From Anaerolineales bacterium (GTDB taxonomy: Bacteria > Chloroflexota > Anaerolineae > Anaerolineales > Villigracilaceae): a stretch of DNA of 64,000 nucleotides. The stretch covers positions 186,001 through 250,000 of the forward strand of contig JACKAV010000004.1 in the NCBI GenBank assembly GCA_020634895.1. Reading direction: 5' to 3'. The notes below the pieces were generated by a model. It did not search any database, was not told where the DNA came from, and saw nothing but the letters and a program-made list of their open reading frames with translations. Within the stretch, counting starts at the first letter, position 1, and each line of letters starts with the position of its first letter. The position numbers and the translations under genes are program-made. Shown one piece after another: positions 1-8,030 of this stretch.

Positions 1-66
1 AAAACGCCAGGCTTTGAGCAAACGGACAAGGTCATCGAGTGAGGGGGAAGAGAAAATAAATTTCAT
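1..66 (-). CDS. N-terminal fragment of an unidentified protein, cut by the window edge
   Basis: An ATG at 66 opens a frame that stays open for 22 codons to the left edge (MKFIFSSPSLDDLVRLLKAW...). It lies 8 bp downstream of the lipoprotein stop on the same strand, so it is probably the next gene of that operon. No clear Shine-Dalgarno is seen. The fragment is too short to assign a family. Confidence 0.45.
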   Translation of the reverse strand, partial: MKFIFSSPSLDDLVRLLKAWRF

Positions 67-74
67 GTTATAGT

Positions 75-446
75 CTATGGGAAAGCCCATGTTCCTGATG
101 GATAAGAGATGGTAATGTCGTCCTCGGTTACGGTGATGGTCGCCGCTCCCATTTGGGTCGGTTCTTCGCCAGCGGTGTAAGGCTGCCAGTCCTCCAGGTC
201 GGTGCGGATCAGGTACAGGTCCGCTTCGGAATCGTAGCGAAAGAATATCTGGCTGTATTCGACCGAATCGTCCGCCACTTTTTCAAGGTGGAAGTAGGGA
301 GTGCTGGTGGGAATGGTGATGACAACCTTCCCGTCACCGATATCGACATTCGCCGTTTTCGGGTTTCGTCCCTGCGGCTCACTGGTGGTACTGCAGGCAG
401 ATAAAAACGCTGCAAACAACAGGAAAGGAAACACAAGCCTTTTCAT
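75..446 (-). CDS. Small predicted lipoprotein
   Basis: 123 residues. A type II signal peptide is visible: basic MKR, a hydrophobic stretch, then the lipobox L15-S-A-C18, so the mature protein should be lipid-anchored at Cys18 on the outer face of the membrane. The rest is a compact acidic, probably beta-rich domain with no motif I recognise. A strong GGAGG lies about 8 bases before the ATG. It follows the GT2 gene at 487-1266 by 40 bp on the same strand, so it is probably co-transcribed with surface-glycan genes. Function unknown. Confidence 0.8.
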   Translation of the reverse strand: MKRLVFPFLLFAAFLSACSTTSEPQGRNPKTANVDIGDGKVVITIPTSTPYFHLEKVADDSVEYSQIFFRYDSEADLYLIRTDLEDWQPYTAGEEPTQMGAATITVTEDDITISYPSGTWAFP

Positions 447-486
447 TCCACAACCTCCTCCCCTCCATTCGGCTTAAGATACAGAT

Positions 487-1266
487 TCAGTTTCGCCGGA
501 TCCTAAATCTCCATAACGGACCGATGATTTTTCTTAAATAGAATTTTGCCACAATCTGCGATAAAAAACCACCACCGTCACGGTAATGGACGCGCAGCAT
601 TTCCTGCCAGCCGCGCTCATCGTTCACATTGGTCTTGCTGGAAGTATGGATGCGAAAATTTGCCCACGTCCTGCCGGGCAAATAACGGATGGGCGCATGC
701 TTCGCGATCCGCACCCACAGGTCGTAATCCATTGCAAAATAAAACGAAGGATCGAGCGGACCAAACTCACGCCAATACTTTGCGCGAAAGAACATCGTCT
801 GCTGCGGGATGTGGACGTAACCGCGGCGCAGCTTGGCGTAATCCGTTTGGCGTGCGGCGAATTTTCCGATCACATCACCCTTTTCATCGATGAAGTCGCA
901 ATCGGCATAGACCATCGCCACGTCAGGATTTTCATTCAGGAATTGGACCGCTTCACTCACGGCTTTGGGATTGCTGTACGTGTCATCCGAGTTGATCCAC
1001 GCGAGGATCTCGCCTTTGGCTTTGGCAAACCCCTTGTTGAGCGCATCGGTCTGACCTCTGTCCTGCTCGCTGACCCATGAAGCGATTCTCCCCTCATGCT
1101 TTTTGATCACATCCACGCTGCCGTCGGTCGAGCCGCCGTCGATGATGATGTACTCGATGTTGGGATAATCCTGCTCCAGCACCGAGCGGATCGTCGCTTC
1201 GAGAAAGTTCGCCTGGTTATAGGATGGTGTAATGATGGAGACGAGAGGGAGGGAAGACGGTTTCAT
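487..1266 (-). CDS. Family 2 glycosyltransferase (GT-A fold)
   Basis: 259 residues. The N-terminal GT-A core shows SIITPSYNQ near residue 10, DGGSTDGS at 43-50 (nucleotide-sugar binding) and NSDD at 92-95 as the DxD-like metal site. GT2 enzymes of this type add single sugars to a lipid-linked or growing glycan at the cytoplasmic face. No membrane helices are evident. It closely resembles the GT2 at 7076-7996, which also sits beside an ArnT-like gene, suggesting a duplicated GT2/GT-C module. Acceptor and donor cannot be told from sequence. Confidence 0.9.
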   Translation of the reverse strand: MKPSSLPLVSIITPSYNQANFLEATIRSVLEQDYPNIEYIIIDGGSTDGSVDVIKKHEGRIASWVSEQDRGQTDALNKGFAKAKGEILAWINSDDTYSNPKAVSEAVQFLNENPDVAMVYADCDFIDEKGDVIGKFAARQTDYAKLRRGYVHIPQQTMFFRAKYWREFGPLDPSFYFAMDYDLWVRIAKHAPIRYLPGRTWANFRIHTSSKTNVNDERGWQEMLRVHYRDGGGFLSQIVAKFYLRKIIGPLWRFRIRRN

Positions 1267-1275
1267 AAAGGTTTA

Positions 1276-1308
1276 GTACACGGATTTCACAGAAATCTTT
1301 TTGTGTAC
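1276..1308. repeat. Empty hairpin of the 'acacggatttcacgg' repeat family
   Basis: GTACAC and GTGTAC bracket an inner GATTTC/GAAATC inverted pair. The sequence matches the arms that flank the GxxExxY gene at 11.9-12.5 kb, but here there is no gene inside. It lies between the GT2 stop side and the sulfotransferase 3' end. Confidence 0.6.
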
Positions 1309-1315
1309 AAAAAAT

Positions 1316-2257
1316 CTATTTCCATTCCTCGTCTGTGTAGAAGAATTCAGACACGCCTTCTGTGATCTTGCGGACATGTTGAATTTCTTCGGGTGAGAGG
1401 ATTCTCTTCCAGTTATCGAGGTTGGCGCGGCTGTCCAGTTTGACGGAATGGGTCTTGTTTTTTGCGAGCTTGGTCGGGTTGTCGGAACTGCTTGAGTTGA
1501 GAATGGTTTCCTTGACGTAATCCGTGAAGTCCAAGCCGAGTTTTTTGTACAAGGCTTCGTAGCCGCCAAGCGGATCGCGGGAAAGGTCTTCGTGGCGCAC
1601 CACCTCAAAGTCGGGGAACCGCTCACGGGTCCCATGCACGAAGCGGTAGATGAATTTCCAAAGTAAAGCCGACTGCCCAACGATGTCATTTTTATCCATT
1701 GATTCCATCGCGGCGCGGTCCGCTTCAAGATGATCGCGCATGAAAAGCGGCTGGTTGAGGAAGTTGTTGAAATCGAAATTCCAACCGAGGCGTTTGAGGC
1801 TGCTGGCAAAGCCGCCGGGGTGACGGGCGGTGATGACTACTTTGCAATTCAGTTTTTGCGCAAACCACGGCGACGAGAAGACCGCGAACGGGTCTTTTAT
1901 CAACGCGCGTTGACCATGCATGCTGCCGTTGAAGAAAGTGTGAAAGTCACGCCCCATGCGCATGAAATCCCTGACCGAACGCAGGGACTTGATCTCAAGC
2001 CAGGTGTGATATTCAAAATTCAGGAGTTGGTGGAAGGCGGGCAGATAATCCGCTTCGTTCTCTTCGGTGATGTAGGTGTACCAATATTTGACGGGGACCC
2101 GATAGATACCGGGGCGATGAAGCACATTAAGCGGCTCACTTATATAGGCGGTATCTGTGTTGGCGGCAAGCATCCTGCCGACCCAGGTAGTGCCGCTGCG
2201 ATGCGATCCGGTAACGAGGATGGGAGTTGGTTCATTGACTGAAAAAGTTGAGGACAT
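1316..2257 (-). CDS. Sulfotransferase domain protein
   Basis: 313 residues from the ATG at 2257. The longer frame to 2389 only overlaps the upstream gene, and GGAAGAAG precedes 2257. The 5'-phosphosulfate loop for PAPS is G17-SHRSGTTW, and a 3'-phosphate site ARHPGGFASSL follows about 130 residues later, as in the Sulfotransfer families. It should transfer sulfate from PAPS to a sugar hydroxyl or amine. It overlaps the end of the membrane protein at 2232 by 26 bp, so the two are probably translationally coupled. It is one of four sulfotransferases in the window; PAPS could come from the enzyme at 32930-34657. Confidence 0.88.
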   Translation of the reverse strand: MSSTFSVNEPTPILVTGSHRSGTTWVGRMLAANTDTAYISEPLNVLHRPGIYRVPVKYWYTYITEENEADYLPAFHQLLNFEYHTWLEIKSLRSVRDFMRMGRDFHTFFNGSMHGQRALIKDPFAVFSSPWFAQKLNCKVVITARHPGGFASSLKRLGWNFDFNNFLNQPLFMRDHLEADRAAMESMDKNDIVGQSALLWKFIYRFVHGTRERFPDFEVVRHEDLSRDPLGGYEALYKKLGLDFTDYVKETILNSSSSDNPTKLAKNKTHSVKLDSRANLDNWKRILSPEEIQHVRKITEGVSEFFYTDEEWK

Positions 2258-3674
2258 CTTCTTCTTCCACAGAGATAGCGGTGATCGAATGGACATCATA
2301 GACCTGCGCCGCGCATCCGTTGACCCAGAAGAACGGACGGACGTCCAATTCCTTGGTGCCTTCGTAGCCGTCCAGCGCGGGGATGACAATATCGGTTTGA
2401 CCTTCGGCTTTGTAGTCGTAAATCATTTGCTCGCGTTCATCCCAACGCAGGGCAAAGAGACGGCGGAATTCGTACGTTGCCAGCGGCTGGCGCATCATCC
2501 AGAAAGGATAGAGCAATGCGATAAAAGCCAAAGCCGCAACAGCATAGCGGGTGAACGTTGGTAATTTTACATAGGATAGCACATAACCGGCACAAATACC
2601 GAGCGACGTGAACGCAACGGTCAGAATAAAATGCGCCGGAAAGCGGACACGTTCCACAGGGTAGGATTGTCCATATGCGCTGGGAGCGAACGACGCGAAG
2701 ATCAAGGCATAGGCAAGAAGTGGGATAAGCAAAAACACCCAGTTGAAGCGCGGGTCGAAACTTCCCTTTTCACGCCCGATAAAGAAAAGGTACGAAAGTA
2801 AAAGTGAAATACCCACGAGTGCAATGATCGGAACGGGCAATGTAGTGACGGAAATCCGCAGGAACAGGAAGGCATACCCCAAGGCGCGGATCAACACCTG
2901 AATGGGCGCAGGCGACCCATTCTCTTCGTTGATGCGCATCGCATTGGCTGGCGCAAGGAACATGACTATCAAAGCCAAAAGCGCGCCGATCAGCAAAGCG
3001 ATGAGCAATGTCAACGCGGGTTTGCGGCGCGGAGATTTGTCAAACAACAACACTGCCGCAATGGAGAAGGAAAGGACTGCCGAGTGCAATGCGCCAAGCG
3101 TTTCGGAAAGTCCGCCAATGAAGAAGGTGAAGAAGCCGAACAGGAACGCCAGCGGAATGGTCACCTTTTGCCTGCGGACAAGGTTCACCAGCCACGCAGC
3201 AACGAAAGTGAACATAACGACCGGTGTGAGATATGAGACCTGTCCCGGACGCCAGTAGAGAATTTGGAAAAGGTTGGGAGCGGTGAAGAAAGAGAATAGC
3301 GCAAGCAGTTCGGCAGTGAAAAGTACAAACGGAAGTTCGAATTTTAGCTCGAAAAGCTTGTTCAGTTCGTTCAAAAGCCAATATAAGCCGCCCACCCAAA
3401 GGATGATATGCAAGGCAGGGACAAACGCAATATTGTGCGGGAAAAGCTCCCACAAACCCAGCACGAACAGGTTGGAAAAACGGTTTGACTTGAACAGGTA
3501 TTTCTTCCAACTGCTGACGAAGATATTGCCGGCATTAAGATCTACCAGCAGGCAATAATCGTCCGCCATGTAGCGGGAGAAAAAGCCAAGATAGGCGTAA
3601 ACAGCAAGAGTGACGGTCACGGCGATCACGCCGAACCATGCCAGGGTGGTTAAGGTTTTTTTGGAAAAATTCAT
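2232..3674 (-). CDS. Polytopic membrane protein, GT-C-like (DUF6056-like)
   Basis: 480 residues with roughly 11-12 hydrophobic helices. The first extracytoplasmic loop carries RYMADDYC, an acidic pair typical of GT-C glycosyltransferases and of DUF6056-type proteins that use polyprenyl-phosphate sugars. A soluble C-terminal tail of about 80 residues follows the last helix. It is upstream of and overlaps the sulfotransferase, and downstream of an ArnT-like gene. I infer a role in extracytoplasmic glycan transfer. The family assignment is moderate and the substrate unknown. Confidence 0.7.
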   Translation of the reverse strand: MNFSKKTLTTLAWFGVIAVTVTLAVYAYLGFFSRYMADDYCLLVDLNAGNIFVSSWKKYLFKSNRFSNLFVLGLWELFPHNIAFVPALHIILWVGGLYWLLNELNKLFELKFELPFVLFTAELLALFSFFTAPNLFQILYWRPGQVSYLTPVVMFTFVAAWLVNLVRRQKVTIPLAFLFGFFTFFIGGLSETLGALHSAVLSFSIAAVLLFDKSPRRKPALTLLIALLIGALLALIVMFLAPANAMRINEENGSPAPIQVLIRALGYAFLFLRISVTTLPVPIIALVGISLLLSYLFFIGREKGSFDPRFNWVFLLIPLLAYALIFASFAPSAYGQSYPVERVRFPAHFILTVAFTSLGICAGYVLSYVKLPTFTRYAVAALAFIALLYPFWMMRQPLATYEFRRLFALRWDEREQMIYDYKAEGQTDIVIPALDGYEGTKELDVRPFFWVNGCAAQVYDVHSITAISVEEEDVLNFFSQ

Positions 3675-3733
3675 TTCTTCTTTTTATCATTCCATTATTG
3701 AAACTCAAAAGAGACTTTCAACAACGGCGGGAT

Positions 3734-5266
3734 TTATTTCATCAAATTATAGATCACGTACCCATCCCCTTCAGCAAAGATGGGGTAAGCGCTGAGCTTC
3801 TCTTTGAGAAAAGGCTGACGGTTAAGATCATCGAAATCGGTCACGACAAACAGGTCTTTCTTCGCGGCGATATTGTCATATTGCTCTTTGAAATCGCGTT
3901 CGACACCGTTCCGTTCGAGGCTGTATATCAGGTCACCTGAAGTGGGCCAGGAGGTGATGTTCTGCCAGCCCCAATATGCCATGCGCGCGCCGTAATCCTG
4001 CGTGAGACCTGCCAGATTATACCCGTCCGTTATGGCGCCGACCTCCGCCCACATATCGGCAATGGGGCGATAGTCCACGGCGTTCATTTGGTTGCGGACG
4101 TTCCACAGCGAAGCGGTCACACCGACGAGCAGGATAAGCGAAGCGGAAAGGCGCAGGAATTTCGTCGATGCGAGCTGGGCGAGTTTTGCGAGAAGAGAAT
4201 CCGCGAGAGGCGCGAGCGAAAGCGCGAGGATGGGTATCAACGGCAGGGAGTAATAATCATGGGTGGAGATGTGAAAGTTAAAGAAAAGCCCAAAGAGGAT
4301 GTACCCAGCCCAAAGTCCAAGAATGAAGCGGCGCTTTTTCTCGTCATAAAAAAACAGACCCAGCAGCGCAAGCATCAGAACCATCCCGCCTGCCACAAGG
4401 TTGAGCATGTTCAACCAGCCCACATAATAGGACGGGCTCAGAAAAAGGGTCGGGATGAAACGCCCGCTGAACTGCTGCCCAAGATACCCGGCGACGAAGA
4501 TGCCATAGACGAGATAGCCCGCGCCCGGCAGGATGCCCAGCAGCGCCATGAGATACAACTGCGGATTCTTCAGCGCCTCTTTCATGGACCTGTAGCTGAG
4601 TACCGCTCCCAAGCCTCCGCCTACAACGAAGAATGCCGCCGGGAATTTGACGAAGATGGCAAGCCCGCCGAAGAGGCCGGCAAGCGCAGCCCTCATCCAG
4701 CCCATCGGGCTTTTCTCTCCCTGAGGGAGAGTCGCGGTGGATGTGCTTACCCATTCCCACACCGCCCACAAGAACATGACAATGAGCATCACCATGAGCG
4801 GATCGGGCTGGAAGCTGCGGCTGGCAATGACGGCATACGGAAGGAAGAGATAGACCGCAGTCGCGGCGATGGCGCCGTCTTCTGATGTGAGGCGGCGCGC
4901 GAGCAGATAGAGGAAGATTCCGCCGATGATCCAAAACGCGGACGAATAAACGCGCGCCACCCAAACCTGTTCGCCGGTGAAGCGATACGTCCAAGCGACA
5001 ATGCGTTCGAAGAATTCAGGCTCGACCGAAGCGCGGAACTTCCACTGTTGGATGGCAAAAGCACGCTCCTTCGAAGGGACGTCGGTGCGGGTTTCGTAGT
5101 ACATTCCGCGCGCCTTGATCATCGAAAGCAGTTGACGGGTGGAGTGAAAATCAAGCGGGAGGTCGGTCAGGTCGTACAGGCGGATGGCAATTCCAAAGAT
5201 AAAAACGGCGAGAATCGCCACAGTCCGCGCGGTACGAGAGGAGAAAAACGAAGGTGTTTCACTCAT
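3734..5266 (-). CDS. ArnT/PMT-like GT-C glycosyltransferase (GT39 family)
   Basis: 510 residues from the ATG at 5266; a TTG at 5278 is also possible and neither has a clear Shine-Dalgarno. The first loop reads YDLTDLPLDFH, the acidic GT39 region, followed by about 12 membrane helices and a C-terminal soluble domain ending EGDGYVIYNLMK. It aligns along its length with the protein at 8031-9548 (same first loop, same 'LTQDYG' stretch, same ending), so they are paralogs. Expected role: transfer of a sugar from polyprenyl phosphate to an extracytoplasmic acceptor. An internal stretch around residues 180-195 looks derived from an intergenic repeat. Confidence 0.85.
   Translation of the reverse strand: MSETPSFFSSRTARTVAILAVFIFGIAIRLYDLTDLPLDFHSTRQLLSMIKARGMYYETRTDVPSKERAFAIQQWKFRASVEPEFFERIVAWTYRFTGEQVWVARVYSSAFWIIGGIFLYLLARRLTSEDGAIAATAVYLFLPYAVIASRSFQPDPLMVMLIVMFLWAVWEWVSTSTATLPQGEKSPMGWMRAALAGLFGGLAIFVKFPAAFFVVGGGLGAVLSYRSMKEALKNPQLYLMALLGILPGAGYLVYGIFVAGYLGQQFSGRFIPTLFLSPSYYVGWLNMLNLVAGGMVLMLALLGLFFYDEKKRRFILGLWAGYILFGLFFNFHISTHDYYSLPLIPILALSLAPLADSLLAKLAQLASTKFLRLSASLILLVGVTASLWNVRNQMNAVDYRPIADMWAEVGAITDGYNLAGLTQDYGARMAYWGWQNITSWPTSGDLIYSLERNGVERDFKEQYDNIAAKKDLFVVTDFDDLNRQPFLKEKLSAYPIFAEGDGYVIYNLMK
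4689..4733. repeat. Repeat-like palindrome inside the GT39 gene
   Basis: CTCTCCC-tga-GGGAGAG at 4715-4731, with adjoining 'ccctcatccagccc', resembles the intergenic repeat at 15020-15090. It is in frame and encodes TLPQGEKSPMG in a loop between helices. The paralog at 8031 carries a different repeat-like insert in the equivalent loop. Confidence 0.55.
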
Positions 5267-5345
5267 AAGCGGAAGCAATTGTAACGTAGATTTATGAGGG
5301 GAAAATTGGGAGAAGTGTCTATATTCGGAAGTAATTTAGTGGATA

Positions 5346-5417
5346 TTCACCACAGAGCACACGGAGATCACTGAGATTTACTTTTTTCTCCGTGAACTCT
5401 GTGACCTCTGTGGTGAA
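5346..5417. repeat. Empty inverted repeat, 'ttcaccacagag' family
   Basis: Left arm TTCACCACAGAGCACACGG and right arm (reverse complement) TTCACCACAGAGGTCACAG pair imperfectly over about 30 bp with a short T-rich centre. A longer relative lies at 47663-47756. Confidence 0.75.
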
Positions 5418-5582
5418 GGATTTCTTTATCTTCTATGATGGACAGTCCTAAATTTGGAGGGGAAGGCTATGTTTAGTTCATTATAGGCATCAGCAAAGGC
5501 AAAACATGAATTTTTCGAGATATTCGTTACATTCGCGCCATTCGTATTATGAATTTTCAATTAAACACAAAGTGCGTAACTG

Positions 5583-5611
5583 TTGAGTACGGGCTTTATT
5601 TATGCTATTCT
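5583..5611 (+). promoter_or_regulatory. Candidate sigma70 promoter for the HELGH protein
   Basis: TTGAGT at 5583-5588, a 17-base spacer, then TATTCT at 5606-5611, about 33 bases before the ATG at 5644. AGGAG sits 7 bases before that ATG. Each hexamer matches consensus at four of six positions. Confidence 0.5.
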
Positions 5612-5643
5612 AAATCTAGCTGTCGTACAGCAGGAGTCCGACC

Positions 5644-6789
5644 ATGTTTTATCGGTATAAAATTCCCATTCTCTTACTGATCGCGCTTGCCGCCTTCTGG
5701 ACTGTGTCCACACTATCGCCGGGGTTAACGCTCGTATCGGGTGTGGTCATTGCAATAGCGGCTGTGCTGGCATATTATTTTCTCCCTTCACAAGAAAAAG
5801 CACAAAATCCTCCGCATCAAAAATTCGACAGACCATTAGCGCCGCATTCCGTGGAGGAAGCCCGTAAACAATTCGACACGTTGACCGAGAAAAAATGCAT
5901 TCCTCAGTCTTTCGCACTGGAATTCATGGTCACAGAAAATCCGCGCGCGCTCGATCATTATTTTCCCATCGTCAAAATGCTGACCGCGCCGCAGGTCGGT
6001 TCGTTCTATCAACTCGTCCGCTATATCGCCGAACATCCCAACTTCGACATCCATCTCTTAGGCAGAAACAAAGTGGATATCACCGACCAACTTCCCAGCG
6101 CCGCGCGCTATCTCGTGGCGGGTCATCTCGCCGAGGTCTTCTTCTTTCGGCGTGACCTGCTGACACGCTTCCTGCACACACCGCGCCATTTTTATATCTA
6201 CGTCACACCCGAAGCGTTCAAAGAGGATGCCGGAGTTTCCGGCGGAGATTACAACCCAACGCGCGAAAGCATCCAGCTTGTCATGTCCCGCCTCTACGAA
6301 GGCTTCAATGGGATAACGCCGGGACCGTGTCCATTCCTGCACGAGCTGGGGCACATGCTCGATCACTTCGATGCAGGCACCGGGTCCATGGGCAGAGCCG
6401 AGGGACTGTATCCTGGATTAAGAAAAAGCGACGGCAAACTTTTCACGCCGCTGGCAAGGGAAGCGTTCATCAAAGGCAAACGCCTCGAACGTGACCGGTA
6501 TCTGGCTCGCTTCGAGGGAGATTCATCCCAGCCGATGCCGATCGGGCATCCCTATGTCTTCAAAAACGACGGTGAGTTCGCCGCCGGCTATCTTGAAATG
6601 TTCTTCCGCAACCCGAACTACTTCGCCAAACAAAACCCCGACCTCTACGCGGCATACAGCGAACTCTTCGGCTATGATCCGCGCCAGATATGGAAAGTGG
6701 ATTATCCGCATTATGTCGAGGCGAACCGCAGCTTCTACTCAAGCGGACAAAAGCCGCCGCAACCCGGGTTGACCATTCCACAGGAGTAA
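5644..6789 (+). CDS. Membrane-anchored predicted zinc metallopeptidase (HELGH)
   Basis: 381 residues. Two hydrophobic segments lie in the first ~50 residues, followed by a long soluble domain. H233-E-L-G-H237 matches HExxH, giving two zinc ligands and the catalytic base. NDGEF with E311 inside a helical stretch is a plausible third ligand, as in gluzincins whose distal Glu lies in a 'GEFAA..LE' type helix. I infer an envelope-associated zincin. Substrate is unknown and activity untested. It has its own promoter and AGGAG ribosome site, is divergent from the glycan operons and is followed 4 bp later by a small gene. Confidence 0.7.
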   Translation: MFYRYKIPILLLIALAAFWTVSTLSPGLTLVSGVVIAIAAVLAYYFLPSQEKAQNPPHQKFDRPLAPHSVEEARKQFDTLTEKKCIPQSFALEFMVTENPRALDHYFPIVKMLTAPQVGSFYQLVRYIAEHPNFDIHLLGRNKVDITDQLPSAARYLVAGHLAEVFFFRRDLLTRFLHTPRHFYIYVTPEAFKEDAGVSGGDYNPTRESIQLVMSRLYEGFNGITPGPCPFLHELGHMLDHFDAGTGSMGRAEGLYPGLRKSDGKLFTPLAREAFIKGKRLERDRYLARFEGDSSQPMPIGHPYVFKNDGEFAAGYLEMFFRNPNYFAKQNPDLYAAYSELFGYDPRQIWKVDYPHYVEANRSFYSSGQKPPQPGLTIPQE

Positions 6790-6793
6790 TCTC

Positions 6794-7087
6794 ATGAACG
6801 GGAGTGAATTCGTTATCTTCGCCGAACTGAACCGCGATCACTTCGAAGACATTCTGGACAGAGTGATGAAGTATTACCCGTCCGTTCAATTCGGCAGGCA
6901 GGGCGATGACTGGATCTGGGTGCAACTCGAAGACGGCAAGATCGAGATCGATTCATTCCATTCGATGCAATTGGAACTTAAAGGCAAAAAGGATCACACC
7001 CAAACCGCCCAGCATATTCTCAAAATCATCGACAAGAATTGGATATTGGAACAGTTCGATCCCCCAAAAGAAGACTTAACCCGATAG
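6794..7087 (+). CDS. Small protein of unknown function, partner of the HELGH gene
   Basis: 97 residues, soluble, acidic, no signal peptide. It begins 4 bp after the predicted peptidase, so the two are almost certainly co-transcribed. The pattern (FVIFAELNRDHFEDILDRV, later GDDWIWVQLEDGKIEIDSF) suggests a mixed alpha/beta domain, but I recognise no family. Its last 12 bp overlap the 3' end of the convergent GT2 gene at 7076. It could be an inhibitor, chaperone or unrelated passenger; sequence alone does not say. Confidence 0.7.
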   Translation: MNGSEFVIFAELNRDHFEDILDRVMKYYPSVQFGRQGDDWIWVQLEDGKIEIDSFHSMQLELKGKKDHTQTAQHILKIIDKNWILEQFDPPKEDLTR

Positions 7088-7996
7088 ATTCTTTTTTCGG
7101 CGAGCCAAGACCGCCGCGCGCAATTTCCTCAACCCCAATATATTCAGAATGCTCGAAACGAAAATATTCATCCGCGCCAAAGCTGTGGGCGGATGGATGA
7201 ACAATGCACGGAACCACGCCGCCAACGCCTTGGCGGGAAGTCCGCCATCGAGCAGATAACGCGCATCCACACGATGCGCAGAAGCGCGCGCCCGTCGATG
7301 AATCATCGGCGCGAGAGCCGGGTCCTGCTTTGCTAATTCCAAGATAAGAAACGCCTCTTTGCCAAACTCAGCAGCCTTGGCAATGTTTTTTGCCTCTGCA
7401 TGGTAGCGCGCCGCGGACCAGGTCTGGTTCACATGCAGGACTTTTCCCTGCTTCGAGATCTGAATCCAAAGCAAATGATCGAGCAAAAAATGAAATGAGA
7501 GATCGAGTCCGCTTGTTTTTTGCAGCGCAGACCGCCGCATAAAAACCGCCGGTTGACCAATAATCTGAAAACTCAGCAGGTCTTCAAGCGTAAGTTGTTT
7601 GTACGTCAGCGTATTGAACGTTTGTCCGTTCGCATCCACGGCGAGCATATTTCCATATACCAAAACCACGTCTGGGTTTTGCTCGAATATCTTCACCGCC
7701 GCGCTGACCGTTCCGGGCAGGTAATAATCATCCGAATTCAGCCATGCAATAATTTCGCCTGTGGCGCGGGCAAATCCCTTGTTGATGGCATCCGCCTGTC
7801 CCTTATCTTTAACCGATTCCCAATACGTCAATTTACCCGCGTACTTCCGAATGACATCCACACTCCCATCGGTGGATTCGCCGTCCATGACGATGTATTC
7901 GATAGTCGGATAATCCTGATTCAGTACAGAGAGAATCGTCTGCTCAAGATATTTGGCTTGGTTATAAGATGGGGTGATGATGGAAACAAGGGTCAT
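7076..7996 (-). CDS. Family 2 glycosyltransferase (GT-A fold)
   Basis: 306 residues. SIITPSYNQ near residue 5, DGESTDGS at 39-45 and NSDD at 87-90 mark the nucleotide-sugar and metal sites. The protein closely matches the GT2 at 487-1266 but has a longer C-terminal basic region. It lies 34 bp downstream of an ArnT-like gene, the same pairing seen at 0.5-5.3 kb. Expected to act at the cytoplasmic face in building the surface glycan; donor and acceptor unknown. Confidence 0.9.
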   Translation of the reverse strand: MTLVSIITPSYNQAKYLEQTILSVLNQDYPTIEYIVMDGESTDGSVDVIRKYAGKLTYWESVKDKGQADAINKGFARATGEIIAWLNSDDYYLPGTVSAAVKIFEQNPDVVLVYGNMLAVDANGQTFNTLTYKQLTLEDLLSFQIIGQPAVFMRRSALQKTSGLDLSFHFLLDHLLWIQISKQGKVLHVNQTWSAARYHAEAKNIAKAAEFGKEAFLILELAKQDPALAPMIHRRARASAHRVDARYLLDGGLPAKALAAWFRALFIHPPTALARMNIFVSSILNILGLRKLRAAVLARRKKNLSG

Positions 7997-8030
7997 TTTA
8001 TAGGACGCGGATAAACGCTTAAAGCGTGAC

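Larger units (their letters stand above)
5279..5643. other. 365-bp spacer between divergent units: repeats plus a promoter
   Basis: No gene seen. It holds an inverted repeat at 5346-5417, a single 'attcgttacattcgcgccattcgt' stretch at 5522-5557, and a candidate sigma70-type promoter for the plus-strand peptidase at 5583-5611. The divergent promoter for the minus-strand operon should also lie here, but I could not pick it out convincingly. Confidence 0.6.
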
